NCBI GenBank assembly: GCA_964034945.1 | Contig: OZ035961.1 | Span: forward strand, 25,769,684-25,833,683 | Direction of reading: 5' to 3' | DNA: 64,000 nt | From: Chrysopilus asiliformis | Taxonomy: Eukaryota > Arthropoda > Insecta > Diptera > Rhagionidae | Shown here: in pieces, positions 24,566 to 36,462 of the stretch | Position numbering within the stretch: the stretch's first letter is position 1 | Layout: each line of letters begins with the position of its first letter | The notes under the pieces: model-generated | The model's input: only the letters and a program-made list of their open reading frames with translations | Databases searched by the model: none | Told to the model about the DNA's origin: nothing | Program-made: the position numbers and the translations under genes

Positions 24566-26182
24566 TATATAAGAATGATATCAGATTTAGTATACCGTTT
24601 CTAGCGGATAGAACCAACCGTCTGACCAAAAATATGATTATAGCAGTGTTTTTAGGTACCGAAATTTCAAAATTCAAAAACTTTTGTTTATAAACGAATT
24701 TATATATTCAATTAAGTCAAAATGGTATTTTAGCCATACAGTCGTGGTCAATTTATTATAAATTAGAAGTGCACGTCTGCCACTCCAAAAAAAAAAACTA
24801 AGAAAACAAATTATCAAAACCGCGAATTATTTTTTGAAAAAATCCATTTTTCAGAAATCTGTAAAAGCGTTTGTTGTGATTAACTTAGGAACTATGTCCA
24901 TCGCAATTTTATAAGCCGCCCATTCATTCATCATTTCATTCGATCTGATAAGCCGGAAATAACAAGCCAAGACAGGATGATAAAATTACCCACGCTACAT
25001 ACAATTTTACTAAAAATAAAAGGAAAAAAATAACACGGAAAATTTGATAAATATCACCGCAAACAAAAACGAAAAGCAGTTCAATAGTAAATTGTTGGAT
25101 ATCGTCGGAAGGTCCGCCATTTCAACAGAAAGTATAAAAATCAGTACAGGGAAAAACATGTATTTAAGCCACTGTACTAGTAGCTAAAGTGGCCGCACGG
25201 GTTTCGGGGAAACCGAGAACAAAACAAAAATGTTGATCTACAAAAATGGTAAATTCTAACCGAATCATAAAGAACTTCAACACCCCGCCTATTTCACCCC
25301 ATGATGTGTACCTCAGGAGATTGTATGGAAACGAAAAGAAAAAGTTTCACCTATAACGCGATGACGACCACAACGGCGGAGAACAGTTCCAGATCCAATT
25401 CCTCAAAGGCCACGAACCATCACTGGCAAAGAAGCAAAAAAAGGGCAAAACTTTATTTTTCCGATATCAACTTCAACTTCTTGGGCATACTATGAACGCC
25501 TCTAATTTCGTAACGACAAAATTGTTGCGTGATTTGAGACCATTACAGGTCGGCCGGAATACGTATGTGAATTGTGGATACACCAAGTAGGCAGGCACTT
25601 GGTAGGCATTATAAAAGGTAATCCAGGCATTTCCAAACTCCCATCATATCCGTATAGTTTGTATAGAGTATACTAACTGTGGAGCCGCTGATATACGAAG
25701 AAATACGTAAGCTTGAAATGAATTAAGCCAGAAGCTGGAACACACCATACATTCGACAAAGGCCTCCCGATAAGGAAGAAGCAGAAAAAAAGAAGCATAA
25801 CGCTATAACAAATAGCTGGCACGCACACTCAATTTTATACCACTAAAGTTAAAAACAACCTCATGTTTTTTTTCTGCCCTGGGCATTGAATTAAAACTTT
25901 TAAGGGAAATTCTTTTCATGAATCACAAACGCCAGCCGACGAACAATAATTTTAATTCTTAACCGTTGAACGCTATCACGAATTGATCAATTAACAAGTT
26001 TACTACTCACGCTCATTTCGTGGTAAATTTAACCTGAAACTAGAAAAGTTTAATAATGATTACATTTCCAATAAATAATCTGAAAGTGGTTCCAAATTAA
26101 AAAAAAAATATCCATCTAAATCTCTAAATCCAAATGAAAAACCTCTATTTAAAAAATTTATATGAGATTGGATCATTTTTTT
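24566..26182. other. Intergenic; unique block 25080-25870
   Basis: At 24739 a TA-preceded CAGTCGTGGTCAATTTATT resembles a Tc1-like end with no visible partner. 25080-25870 is GC-richer and non-repetitive with a short plus-strand frame (25301-25495) of no known type; it could be regulatory. Confidence 0.35.
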
Positions 26183-26930
26183 AAAGCTTTTATTTACCTT
26201 GCCTTCGCATTTGTCAGTCAGATTCTAATCTTGTAATCCAATTTGCAGTCATCCGATTGACTTGAAATTTCTCACACATATGTAAGTCCGATGACAATAC
26301 AATATTTTCACTACTTCGTCCTTGTAAGGATAACGGAAGGTCCAGAAAGGATAACGGGATTATCCTTTTTCTCAAATTTTCCAGGGAAAAAATCTTTTTT
26401 TGGGGATTTTAGGGTCGCTGACTCCGATTCTGACATCAAGAAATCTGTAAGGGGTTGCTGAATTCGATTCTTGGGGCTGCTGAATCAGATTCTGGCATAA
26501 AGAAATCTGTAATGATAGTGGAAGGTCCTGTAAGGATAACATAATTTTACATCTCCTCAAATTTTCTGAAAAAAAAACTCATCTTCGGTTTTTGGGGTCG
26601 CTAAATCGTATTCTGATGTTAAGCAGTCGACAGAAGGTCCTGTAAGGATAACGTAATTTTCCTTCTCCTGAAATTTTCCGGAAAAAAATTTTATTTCCGG
26701 GTTTTGGGGCTGTTGAGTCCGATTCTCACATTACGAAGTCTGTAAGGATAATGGAAGGTCCTGTAAAGATAACGTGATTATCCTTTTCCCAAAATTTTCC
26801 GGAAAAAACTCATCTGCGGTTTTTGGGGTCGCTGAATTCGATTCTGACATTAAGAAATCTGTGAGAACGGAAAGTTCTGACAGGATAATGTGATTATCCT
26901 TTTTCTCAAATTTTCCGTCCTACATTACTG
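26183..26930 (+). repeat. AAGCTTTTATTTA repeat with 118-bp units, copy 2
   Basis: Same head as the copy at 18473, including CATCCGATTGACTTGAAATTT, followed by at least five tandem units of about 118 bp (AAGGATAACGTGATTATCC ... TTTTGGGGTCGCTGAAT). Confidence 0.7.
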
Positions 26931-27612
26931 GAACTGCGTATCTCAAGTCATTATCGAGATATGCCGTTATTTCAAAGAAATCAGCATTTTATTTAGCATA
27001 GTTTTATTATAAAGAGTAATTGAGATGGTGCGAATGAGGATCGAATGGGGGTTGCTAGTTTTGGGGCGATTTGCCCCAAAACTAGTCGAGAAAGGGGCGC
27101 GGGGACGAAGAATAAACGTGTGTCGTTGTGCAAGTGTGAGTCACTGCGTTCTACGTGTGTCGTAGAACAGCACAATCGTCTCTGACGTCCAGCTAAGCAA
27201 CAAAGGTTATTGTTATGTGTTAGAGCGGGTTAGGCGTATGCCCTCATTAAGTCGCGTAGACTTACGTTTTGTTTCTTTGCAGGAGTGAACTGGACCGGCG
27301 TGCGACGGAATGGCATCGGACTCGTGCTGCGTGTTAATAATGGACTGTATTATTTTATGTACCGAAATATGAAATTAGAATAAAGAGATTCGTTCCAGTA
27401 TGAAAATAAAAGCCTTCTGACACAATAATAACGTAATTGGAGTATTTTGGCGCTAAACCTACACTACTACCCTAATTTTAAACACAAATTACCAAGAAAA
27501 CAGTAATTTATTGACATTTGGCAACACCGATCCTCAGCGTTGACAAAACAAGAATCCGGTGCCTTTTTTTGCTCTTGCGTCATTTTTGCGGTTTCACGAG
27601 AAGTTGTTTTAA
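26931..27612. other. Intergenic, no gene seen
   Basis: Contains a short inverted pair around TTGGGGCGATTTGCCCCAA (27059-27077). No coding support. Confidence 0.4.
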
Positions 27613-28057
27613 CCCTGAAATCACAATGAACGCGCAACCGACGCGAAACTGTCATTTAAAAGTTTGGTTCCCACAAATTGTTTGAAGTGAGCACAGTGAA
27701 CGTAGAGAACGCAGCTACAACGTAACCGCAACGCAAAAGTTTGCAAACTTCTAACTTTGCCGCAGAATTCTGCGTTGACAGTTCATAAAGTGAGGTTGGA
27801 AAAATGTCGTTCGAGGAAAAATTGATAGCCTTAGTGCAAATAACAAAGATAAAGACCAACAAAGCAAATTATCGCTTCAAAATTATCCATTTTTGTAATT
27901 TTTCCAAGTTTATACCACTTTATATTATGTTACTTGTACTACTTCACGAGCTGCCATTGTGCTCTGCCGCTAGAATTTTGCACTGCGTGACAGTTCAGAG
28001 CGTTGTAGTTGCGTTGGTTTCGCGCTGGTTTCGCGTTCATTGTGCTTCAAGCGTAAG
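27613..28057. mobile_element. 445-bp MITE flanked by TTAA
   Basis: Left end CCCTGAAATCACAATGAACG and right end (complement) CTTGAAGCACAATGAACGCG form inverted arms that continue with CGAAACC-type repeats. TTAA lies on both sides (27609-27612, 28058-28061), as in piggyBac-type insertions, though TTAA is common in such AT-rich DNA. Frames here (27656-28061) follow the arms and are not genes. Confidence 0.6.
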
Positions 28058-28165
28058 TTAATAAGTTAATTATTAAATATTATGTCAAAATGTATTTTGT
28101 TTTGTATGTGGGTATGTACTTTCCTTTCAGTCCTTTCAAAAATAAACTTTTTTAAATATTTTGTC

Positions 28166-28226
28166 TTGGATATGCCCGCGCCCCCCCCTTAAATGTACTC
28201 GCGCCCCCACAGGTTGAGAATCGCTG
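28166..28226 (-). mobile_element. Orphan hAT-like terminus
   Basis: On the minus strand the segment begins CAGCGATTCTCAACCTGTGG and runs into GC-rich GGGGGCGCGAG sequence, a form common at hAT termini. The other end and the 8-bp duplication were not found. Confidence 0.4.
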
Positions 28227-30928
28227 AGCTACACGAAGAAATTGCGATATTTGAATTCATTATATTTTTGCATTTCACCATAAATCGATATCTTTTACCG
28301 TTTTCGAGATATTTCAGATTTTGTAAAATAAAAATTCATATTTTTATATAAACCAATATTTTATTCGTCGGTTAAAATAGTGTAAATTGTGCAGAAACGT
28401 AGATTTTGTATAAGAAAGGCATGTGCTGTTCACATAAGACATTTTTAATATATATGTATGTAAAATTTTAAACTGATCAGACTCACGGTTATTATTTTAT
28501 GGACAAAAGAAGGTTGATCGGACTTGCCCCATTTTAAGTCACATCAATAATGCTCTTTTTAAAGTTAACACATGAAAGGTTCTTTGGGGGAGGGAAAATT
28601 CTATTGGTGTATAAAATTTCATTGAAATTGGTTAAAATTTCATTGCAATCGGATGACACGTCCGGAGATTAGTGTTACCTTTTAGGAAATGTCAATGTAA
28701 CTCTTTTGAAAAAAAATAAAAAAATGAATTCTTTATTATTCTATTATTTTGATTTTTTTTTTTGAATTTAGATTTGATGCAATTCCTTAGAGATTCTTAT
28801 ATTTTGTTATAAAATGATCAATTGGCTAACATTCCTTGGGAATAAACAAACTCATTCAAAAATTTCATCCCCCTAAACCAATTTCACATCTATTACAATT
28901 TACTCTCAATAAACTGTCAATGAATCACATTAAAGTGTGAAATATATGGGAATTCAAGTAACCACCAGCCACCGGCCGATAGCCAAAAGTCAAAGGAGAA
29001 TCGTAAGGACTTTACATCGGAAGGAAAGCCACATAAGAATTTGGCCCGAAGCATTATCAGGAAAACAAGTTTTATGCACTGTGAACAAACAATCTTTAGC
29101 CACAGATGATCTGTCCACCCTCGTTTGTATCCCCTTGAGGTCGCAATTTTCCACAAGGGTTGAAACCAGTAAAGACACATCAGTGACCACTTGCTCATAA
29201 ATCAAATGCCCTTCGGCTTTTAATATAAGTATTTACTATTTTTCGATTTTTGTTTTTATTTTGTTTGTATTTTCTTGTGGCGAGCGTTTCCTTTAGGAAC
29301 ACCACTTTTTAAAACAAAAGCAACAATGAAAGAAAAGGATATTCCAACACCTTCAGTTAACGGTAAGAGGTATCTGAATGACTGCGCCAGCCCAACAACA
29401 AAAAAGGGAAAATGTGGTTCGGGATTCCCATATTCAAGGATCAAGTGCTAAGGATATTTAGTGCTAAGGGATGGCATGTGGGACTGTGCAAGTATTTGAA
29501 TCTTCTCGTTTGCATTGCATGCATGTCACATTTCTTACCTTCTTTCACTTTTTTTCCCTAACTAAGGCGGACATCCAAGAGTAGTAGGTGGATGCATGCA
29601 AAAAGCACTAATTTCGAACACATGGCCCGAAAATAATTTCTCTTGTGGTCAAGTCCTTTTATTCAAATTAAACGTCTCGCAGTTAAACCCTTATTATTTA
29701 AAAATATTTCAAGGCAACCCTTTTTTCTTTAAAGTTAGTAGTGCCGACACTTGTGGTGATTCGCTTGCTCAAGAATATTTTTCACTTCTTTTTTAAAATT
29801 TGAAGTTGTTAAAGTACTGAATTTAGTCTGGGTAGTTTGAGCTAAAATATTAAATTTTGTAATTTAATAAATTTCGGTTTTAAATAATAATAATTGTGGT
29901 TTTTATGTGTATTCAAAAATTTTCTCTCTACTTTCTAATAGAAGATCTATTAAGATTTGGTAAAACAATATTTTGCAATCAATGTATTTCGAAAGAAGAC
30001 TTTCTGAAAAACAATCAATAAACCAAATTTTTTTTGACTACCGTGAATAATCTGCATTGTTTAGAGTTTTTTTTAGCTGTTCTTTATAGTAAAATCGTCT
30101 ACTCTATGCCATCGACTATTTTCAGTAGTCAAATGGCCCCCATATTAAGTAATGCGATTAAATACTTGCTTAAGTCAACATTAAATAAAAAAGTGAAAAT
30201 CTCATCGAAAAATCAAGAAAAAGTCGTTTCGCTATCGTTGGAAACCTCCCAAAGAGTTGAACTAAACTAAAATCGAAAAAAAAAAATCTTTAAAAAAATC
30301 TATTTCGTGTACATGTACGGTTTCTTAAATCGGGTAGCCTTAGGTAGAGAGGCTTATTGTTAATTCAATCACTTAATTGATTTTTGAGTATTTAAGGTTA
30401 TTGCTTATTTTTACTGTCCATATGATCAATGGAGAATAAAAACAGTTCAAGTAGGAGAAAAAAGTTATGAAAATCCGAGTTAGTGCCATCATACAATGTG
30501 GATTGGTTTTCTGTTAATCGGTTTTATAATAGAAAAGTTGAAGTAGAAGATGAACGGACCTTAAGTTAGATTCTTTTATGTGCGATTGATGTGAAAGTAA
30601 TCAATCTTGATTGAAAAATCATCCTCGTTTTTAAGGATTCAAATGTATATACTTAAGAATAATCTATTTGGGCATATGTAAAGTTTTACTAATTTCATTG
30701 TTAATTTAATCGAAAACGTGGTTGATTTTATGAGTCTAGAATAAGTGTTGGCAACACTTGTCGGACTTAAGAATTTATGCGTGATTCTGTTTGAAATAAA
30801 AAAACGATTGTTAGAAAAACAGGAAGAAATAATTATTGCTGAATTGACAAAAATTGTTGTTAAAATAACGAAAAATTCAAAAGATATCTTTAACAGTCTC
30901 ATCAGTCGCAGTTTTTGATAATATTCTA
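28227..30928. other. Intergenic, no gene supported
   Basis: 28920-29600 is unique and moderately GC-rich, with overlapping frames on both strands and no domain; it is a candidate regulatory block at best. The rest is AT-rich. Confidence 0.35.
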
Positions 30929-31208
30929 CAAGCTTTTATTTAGATTGTTTTTTTTTGTCAGTGTGTCTGTTGTCAGGGTCAAATCTTGTAATCTAATTTG
31001 GACTCAATTCCACTTACCCGATTGCTTTTTTTTTGTCGGTTTCTCTGTTAGTGAGGGTCAAATATTGCAATCTAATTTTAGTTCAATTCCACTCATCCGA
31101 TTGATTTAAAATTTTGCACCTATACTTAACTCCGATGACAATGTAATATGTGTATATGCATGTACGAGAAAAAACAAAATGGCGGTAGGCAGACGTCATT
31201 TTGTGCAA
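30929..31208 (+). repeat. AAGCTTTTATTTA repeat, copy 3
   Basis: Head AAGCTTTTATTTAG, then a duplicated GTCAGGGTCAAATCTTGTAATC / GTGAGGGTCAAATATTGCAATC module and ATCCGATTGATTTAAAATTT. Ends near GCAGACGTCATTTTG, as copy 1 does. Confidence 0.6.
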
Positions 31209-31256
31209 ATCGTGTGGAGTTCCAAATGAAAGAGCTTCGGAAAAGAATAATCAGTA

Positions 31257-32039
31257 GGGTTGACCGGGGCTAGTAGACCCACTTTTTATAATCTACTTTA
31301 TAAAAGTTTTACTCTTAATTGTTTCAAGTGTAGTAAAGACGTTTTTGGTTGGTTTATTCAATTGTGTTTCTTAGTCAATCTTTTATTTTGATTAATTATA
31401 AGTGTTTCAAATATTTTTTTTCATTTAAAAAAAAGTTCTTCGAAGAGTCGACTAACCCCGTGTCTGGGGTTTGTTGACTCTGTGAACGGGGTTATTTGAC
31501 TCTATACTTTTTATGGTGAAAATGTGTATATTCTTTAAAAAATTAATAACATTTCAGATTAACTTAAATAAAATTTCATCTAATTTAAAAAAATAAAATT
31601 AATTAACAAAAAAATAAAGGTAATTCATATCAAGTCATTTAACCCCAGTATACTGTGAGTCAACTAGCCCCAAGCCGCCATTTTATTTTTAACACACTCG
31701 TGAAAAAAAATGAAAAAGTATGGGTCAGAAAATGCTGCACTAACTTTTTAACTCATACATAAATTTTCACTTGAAATCACTGACGAGTTCAATACCATGA
31801 AAGTGTAAGCTACAAAACAATTTAATTAACAAGAAAAAAAAAATACTCACACGCTTGAAATTTCGTTTTTTCCCCTCACAGTTCGTTCCAAGAGCACTGT
31901 GGTCTAACGACATTGGTTCACTGATAGCTGTCAGTCGACTGAATAAACAGTCCAATTCACGCAGGTTTGTTCTCAACCGTGGTTGACTTAACCGCAATGA
32001 GTCTACTTACCCCTATAGCCAACTAGTCCCAGTCAGCCC
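31257..32039. mobile_element. 783-bp TA-flanked transposon relative
   Basis: Ends GGGTTGACCGGGGCTAGTAG and complement GGGCTGACTGGGACTAGTTG with TA at 31255-31256 and 32040-32041. Inside, GACTAACCCCGTGTCTGGGG, GGTTTGTTGACTC and similar motifs recur. Ends and motif grammar resemble the element at 21686. A minus-strand frame (31767-31997) has no recognisable domain. Confidence 0.7.
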
Positions 32040-34225
32040 TATGTGCTGAAAACTCAAAAAAAGAGAAATACAAACGTTATATTTGATTTTGGGTCTTACT
32101 AATAAAATTAAATGATAACGCTAAAATAAAAAATAAAAAAAAAAGTTTGAAAAAAGGCATTTATTAAAAAAATGTAACATTGAAAAGAAAAAAAAACTAT
32201 TTTTTTGGGCATAAAAGCGTAAAAATAAAAAAAATAATGTTTTTATCTTGCTATTATTTCTGATACCCAGGGCCAAAAATTTTTTTTTTCTTTTCAGACA
32301 TTTTTTTAATAAAAGCCTTTTATAACGAGCCCAAACACCACCCCAAAAATATACTTTTGGCCGTGCTAAAAAATTGAAACAACTTTTTTTTTTAAAAAAA
32401 GCCTAAAATTGGGCATACATCCAGAGTGGGACATCAAAAGGAGATCGAAAGATGGCAAAAATGAAGTTTGTTAATTTTAAAGTAACTAGAAAATAAAATA
32501 CGGCCAGAGCAGAAACTCTATAAAATAATCTTTTAAACTAAATGTTTTGAGATGCTATTTTTTATTCGCATTTCGATTCATCTACAAAAACATAAAATAA
32601 TAAACCAAAAATATATTTAGAATTTTGCCATTACTTTAATATTTTTCTTTATCATATATTTTTAATGCAATTTATTTTTATATGCTTCTAACTTCTAACC
32701 CACAGAGGATATTAGTCTCTTATACACCGCTTAATAATGATGAGTGGCTCGTGATGTTACTGGAAACCTCATTGGAACGCTATGGTTTTTTTTTCATATT
32801 TTTCATTGGGGTTTATTCATTCTTTAAGAGTTGTCTTATCAACCCTCCTCAACGTTTTCATTAAAATTTTGCGACTTGGTGTTTTTTTTTCTTCTTCAAC
32901 TACGTTCTAACCTGATCTTAAAGAATCATGTCTTCTGGAAGTTGTTAAAGTACCTGTTTAATATTTTTGGTTATCATCTATGGACCGGTAATGATACCCT
33001 AAATGAGTTAATATAAAAAAATATGACAAAGTGGTGTGAAGCCCCTTCAAGATTTCTTTAAAAAGATAACCGCATGCTTTAGCAAATGAAATTTTTTCGA
33101 CCAATTTAAGGGATATTTTTTTCCAAATCTTATTAAATATATTTATCGGTTGTTAGATATGAAAAGCCATAAAAAAAAACTTGCTCAGAGTAGGTACCGT
33201 CGAATTTAAAATTCTGCTTGAGAGAAATTCTAGGGAAATTGGTTAGATTAAAACTTAAAGTTTAATTAACCCTCCGTTATCTAACAATTCAAAGTGCATG
33301 CAAGTATTGTGTATTTCTTAAGGAAGACATCCTCTAAGGTCACGTAATATAATTGTAACAATTACTTGATCATTTGTTATGTGAAGAGCGTGTATGGAAT
33401 ATTATCGGCAAGGACTAATCTAATTAGGGTATCATTTTGCAGCTATACATTACACCGCCGACTGTTTTCACCCCATTCGAAATGAAAATGGTTGCATTAA
33501 GCGCGACAGTGGAATTTTGAATTTACCTTTGGTCACATAAAATCCGTGTATTACACACATTATCAGTTTGGGGGGCTAAATGAAAATTTTAATAATTAAT
33601 TAAGAAGTACAGTTGGATAAAAGAAGCCCCACATAGGTATATTCCCGGTATCACCGCTCAGCAGTAGACGATATTAAAAGAACATTTGTGACAAAAAGCG
33701 AATACGGCTTTTGATCATGTGGATTTGATAATAAAATGATAAAGTAAGAAAGAATTAATAAAACAAATTTTGTAGACCTTGTTGCATTCATATGTAAACA
33801 TCTGAATTAGTAAATTTGGAATTCAGGGTGAGATTTCTAATTAGTCAATAGGATGTAATTTTTTATGTGAGCGAAACTTTAATTTATCATTATAATTAGT
33901 TTTTCATTATGGTAAGTAATTTTTTAACCGTAATAATAGACAATTATTGTGTGTGTTTGTGTTTTATGAAAATATTTCCGACTGAAGAATCTTCGAGTCG
34001 TATGCTTTATGTTTTATTGCAGATCCCAGCACTAACCGCATTGAAAGGTTTATCATCGGAAATTGAAATTGGGGGTGGTATAAAAGTCTACAGATTTTAA
34101 TATATTCTAAGCACAATTAAAGAGAAATTACGCGAGGACAGTAAAACGCCACTGATTTTGTATGTAAAACATCTTAAAAAATACTTCTTACAAGTCACGT
34201 GAAACTTAATATTTTGTTAAAAGTA
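32040..34225. other. Intergenic, no gene seen; unique block 33280-34130
   Basis: Mostly AT-rich. 33280-34130 is unique by eye and carries several TAAT cores (for example TAATAATTAATTAAG), which is compatible with homeodomain binding but not evidence of it. Confidence 0.35.
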
Positions 34226-35270
34226 CACAGAAAATAAAATGTATGTAAATATTACGAAAACGTTTGTTAATATAACGACACCATTTGTCCCCCATGGGCC
34301 GACAACATATTTTGTTAATGGTACGATGTCAATTTTGTTAAGTTTTTGTATTTTTGTATTTCGTTTTCGCAAATATTTTGTAAATATTACAAATATTTTG
34401 TAAATATTACAAATATTTTGTAAATATTACAAAAACAAATCTCTCTTGTTGATATGGAATCTCTTTCTGTTTCTTGCTTAGTGTGTGTTCATAGAATTTA
34501 ATATATGCAACTTACGAGCGGAAATTGTTTTAGTGTGATGACTTCAAAAATTAAGAGATGCGTGTTTGTTTCTGATAGTTTCTATATTGAATATTCGTAT
34601 GGAGGAAATGTTTTATGACGGCCAATATGATGCGAAATGAAAATAATTTATTTTGAATGATTTTTCTTACAAAAACTTCGAACGAATGAATTCTCTCGAC
34701 GAATGTTGTTGTGTTACCTCGAAAAAATACTATTCGCGTTTAGTATTTTTCGAAAATGGGAAAAAATTATCGAAATCTGAAAAAAATGGGCATAAAAAAT
34801 ATTTCAAAAAAGCATTCCAACTAATGTCTAAACTAAGAAATGCTTTCCAAAAACTGATTTTTTGCATCAGTTTTATGAAAAATTATTGGAATCGCTTTAA
34901 AATCGAGTTTTTAGAACTGGCGAATCGACTAACAAAATCGTCGCCATTTTTTCGTCATGCACAAGTGTGGCGCAGTTCTACTAGTAGTCTAATTACCTGT
35001 TGCAGGCATCCAAACATTAACAGCAGGGAATTGGATGCTTACAGCGGCTAATGAGACCACTAATAGAAAATCTTGTGTATCGTAATGACGCCATGATGCA
35101 AATCAGATTTGACAAAATGTACTTCGTAATATTAACAAATTTTAGTAACTATACGAAAAAATATTCGTTAATTTTTTCGTAATATACAAAACTTCAGTAA
35201 AATTTACGAATTTTTTTTTGTTAGGCTTAACAAAACCCATTTTGTAAATAATACATTATTTTTTTCTGTG
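34226..35270 (+). mobile_element. 1-kb inverted-repeat element with AT-rich subterminal arrays
   Basis: Ends CACAGAAAATAAAATGTATG / complement CACAGAAAAAAATAATGTAT flanked by TA on both sides (34224-34225, 35271-35272). Near the left end three 20-bp units (AAATATTTTGTAAATATTAC) stand in tandem (34371-34433); related GTTAAT...TACGAAA motifs are near the right end. The central 600 bp holds a 132-codon plus-strand frame (34653-35051), Lys/Phe/Ser-rich, opening at TTG rather than ATG, that I do not recognise. Confidence 0.65.
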
Positions 35271-36149
35271 TAGTTTTACGAAACCGAAAGAAAAACATAA
35301 TGAATTTAACAAAAACGGTTTGGTCAAATAATTTAAATATTGGATTTCAAAATTTTAAGGACGCAATTGGGACCAGGCGCTTATTTGATTCATTAGTTTA
35401 CTTATTTTGAAATTAAAAAAAAAGAAAAATCATAAGAATAATTTTGATTCTTAAAAAATGGAAAAAAAATCAAGTCGCGACTGGGACTCCAACCCGCGTC
35501 CGTGCAGAACTCTTTTAAACATTGTGAGAAAACTTTTGGAAAAAAAAATTTATTTTGTTTTTTTAGCTTTTATTTATTTATTTTTATAAAATAAAAAAAA
35601 ACTGTGTTGTAAATAAAAACTATAAATAATAAAGGAAAATGAGAAAAAGTATATCTGCGTTATCCTTTCAGGTCCTCCCGTTTCGAATTTTGAAACTTTA
35701 ACACCAGATTCGAGATCAGCGACCCGAAAACCGTCGAGTGAGATTTTTCAGCCTCCCAATGGGCAGGTTTGATTGCAAAAACCAATGTTTTAAAACACAA
35801 CCCCCTATCCACCTCCCGTTTACACCCTGAGAGGTGGATTTTCGAAAGCCCCGCCTTAGTGAGCGTTTCCGTGATTAATGGAACATTATGTGAAAATTTC
35901 AGTTATAACATAACAAAAGCTATAATTGCCAATCTGGCAATTATTGAAAACCCGTATGGTGATATTCCTATCATAATTTGAGCAGTTGTACCAAAATTCT
36001 ACTTTGAAGTCAAACTTTCCAATTAGATTTTTTAAAATTTATTCCAATCGGATTTTGATGTATGGGAGTTTTATGTAGAATCATATCCTAAATAACTTTT
36101 GTTCTTGGACTTTTTTGATAACATGCACCGTTTTTGAGATATTCACAAA
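35271..36149. other. Intergenic, partly related to the flanking repeat
   Basis: 35640-36150 appears to belong to a longer version of the repeat that follows, judging by phrases such as CCGTATGGTGATATTCC and TTTGAGATATTCAC. No gene supported. Confidence 0.35.
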
Positions 36150-36462
36150 AAACATTTTCGTTCGTATGGGGGGTAACCCCCTAATGGTCCATTTTTGCCC
36201 ATGAACGAACTTAGCCTCGCATTTTACGAAAAACGGATCCGCGCAAAATTTCAAGTCTCCAGCTCAATCCGTGCGCCCGCAATCCGCGCCACAGACGGAC
36301 GGACAGACAGACAGACGGACGGACATGCAAAATTCAATTTTTTTTTATCATTCTAAACACACTGGTGTAATTCATTTTTGTGTGTGATGACGGGATCTTT
36401 GCGTTACAAACGGTAAGGCAAAGTTAATATACCCTTTGGTTTCACCATACGGGTATAAAAAT
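36150..36462 (-). repeat. CCGTCTGT-family repeat, reversed copy
   Basis: Same module order as 5034-5512 in reverse: CCGTGCGCCCGCAATCCGCG, a short GGACAGAC run, CACTGGTGTAATTCATTTTT, then the hairpin end ACCATACGGGTATAAA. The simple-repeat core is only about 35 bp here against 265 bp in the other copy. Confidence 0.75.

Noticed and set aside
35465..35505. Second tRNA-like piece with a GGTTGGAGTCC B-box look-alike on the minus strand
   Set aside because: No A box at the right distance and no cloverleaf could be drawn.
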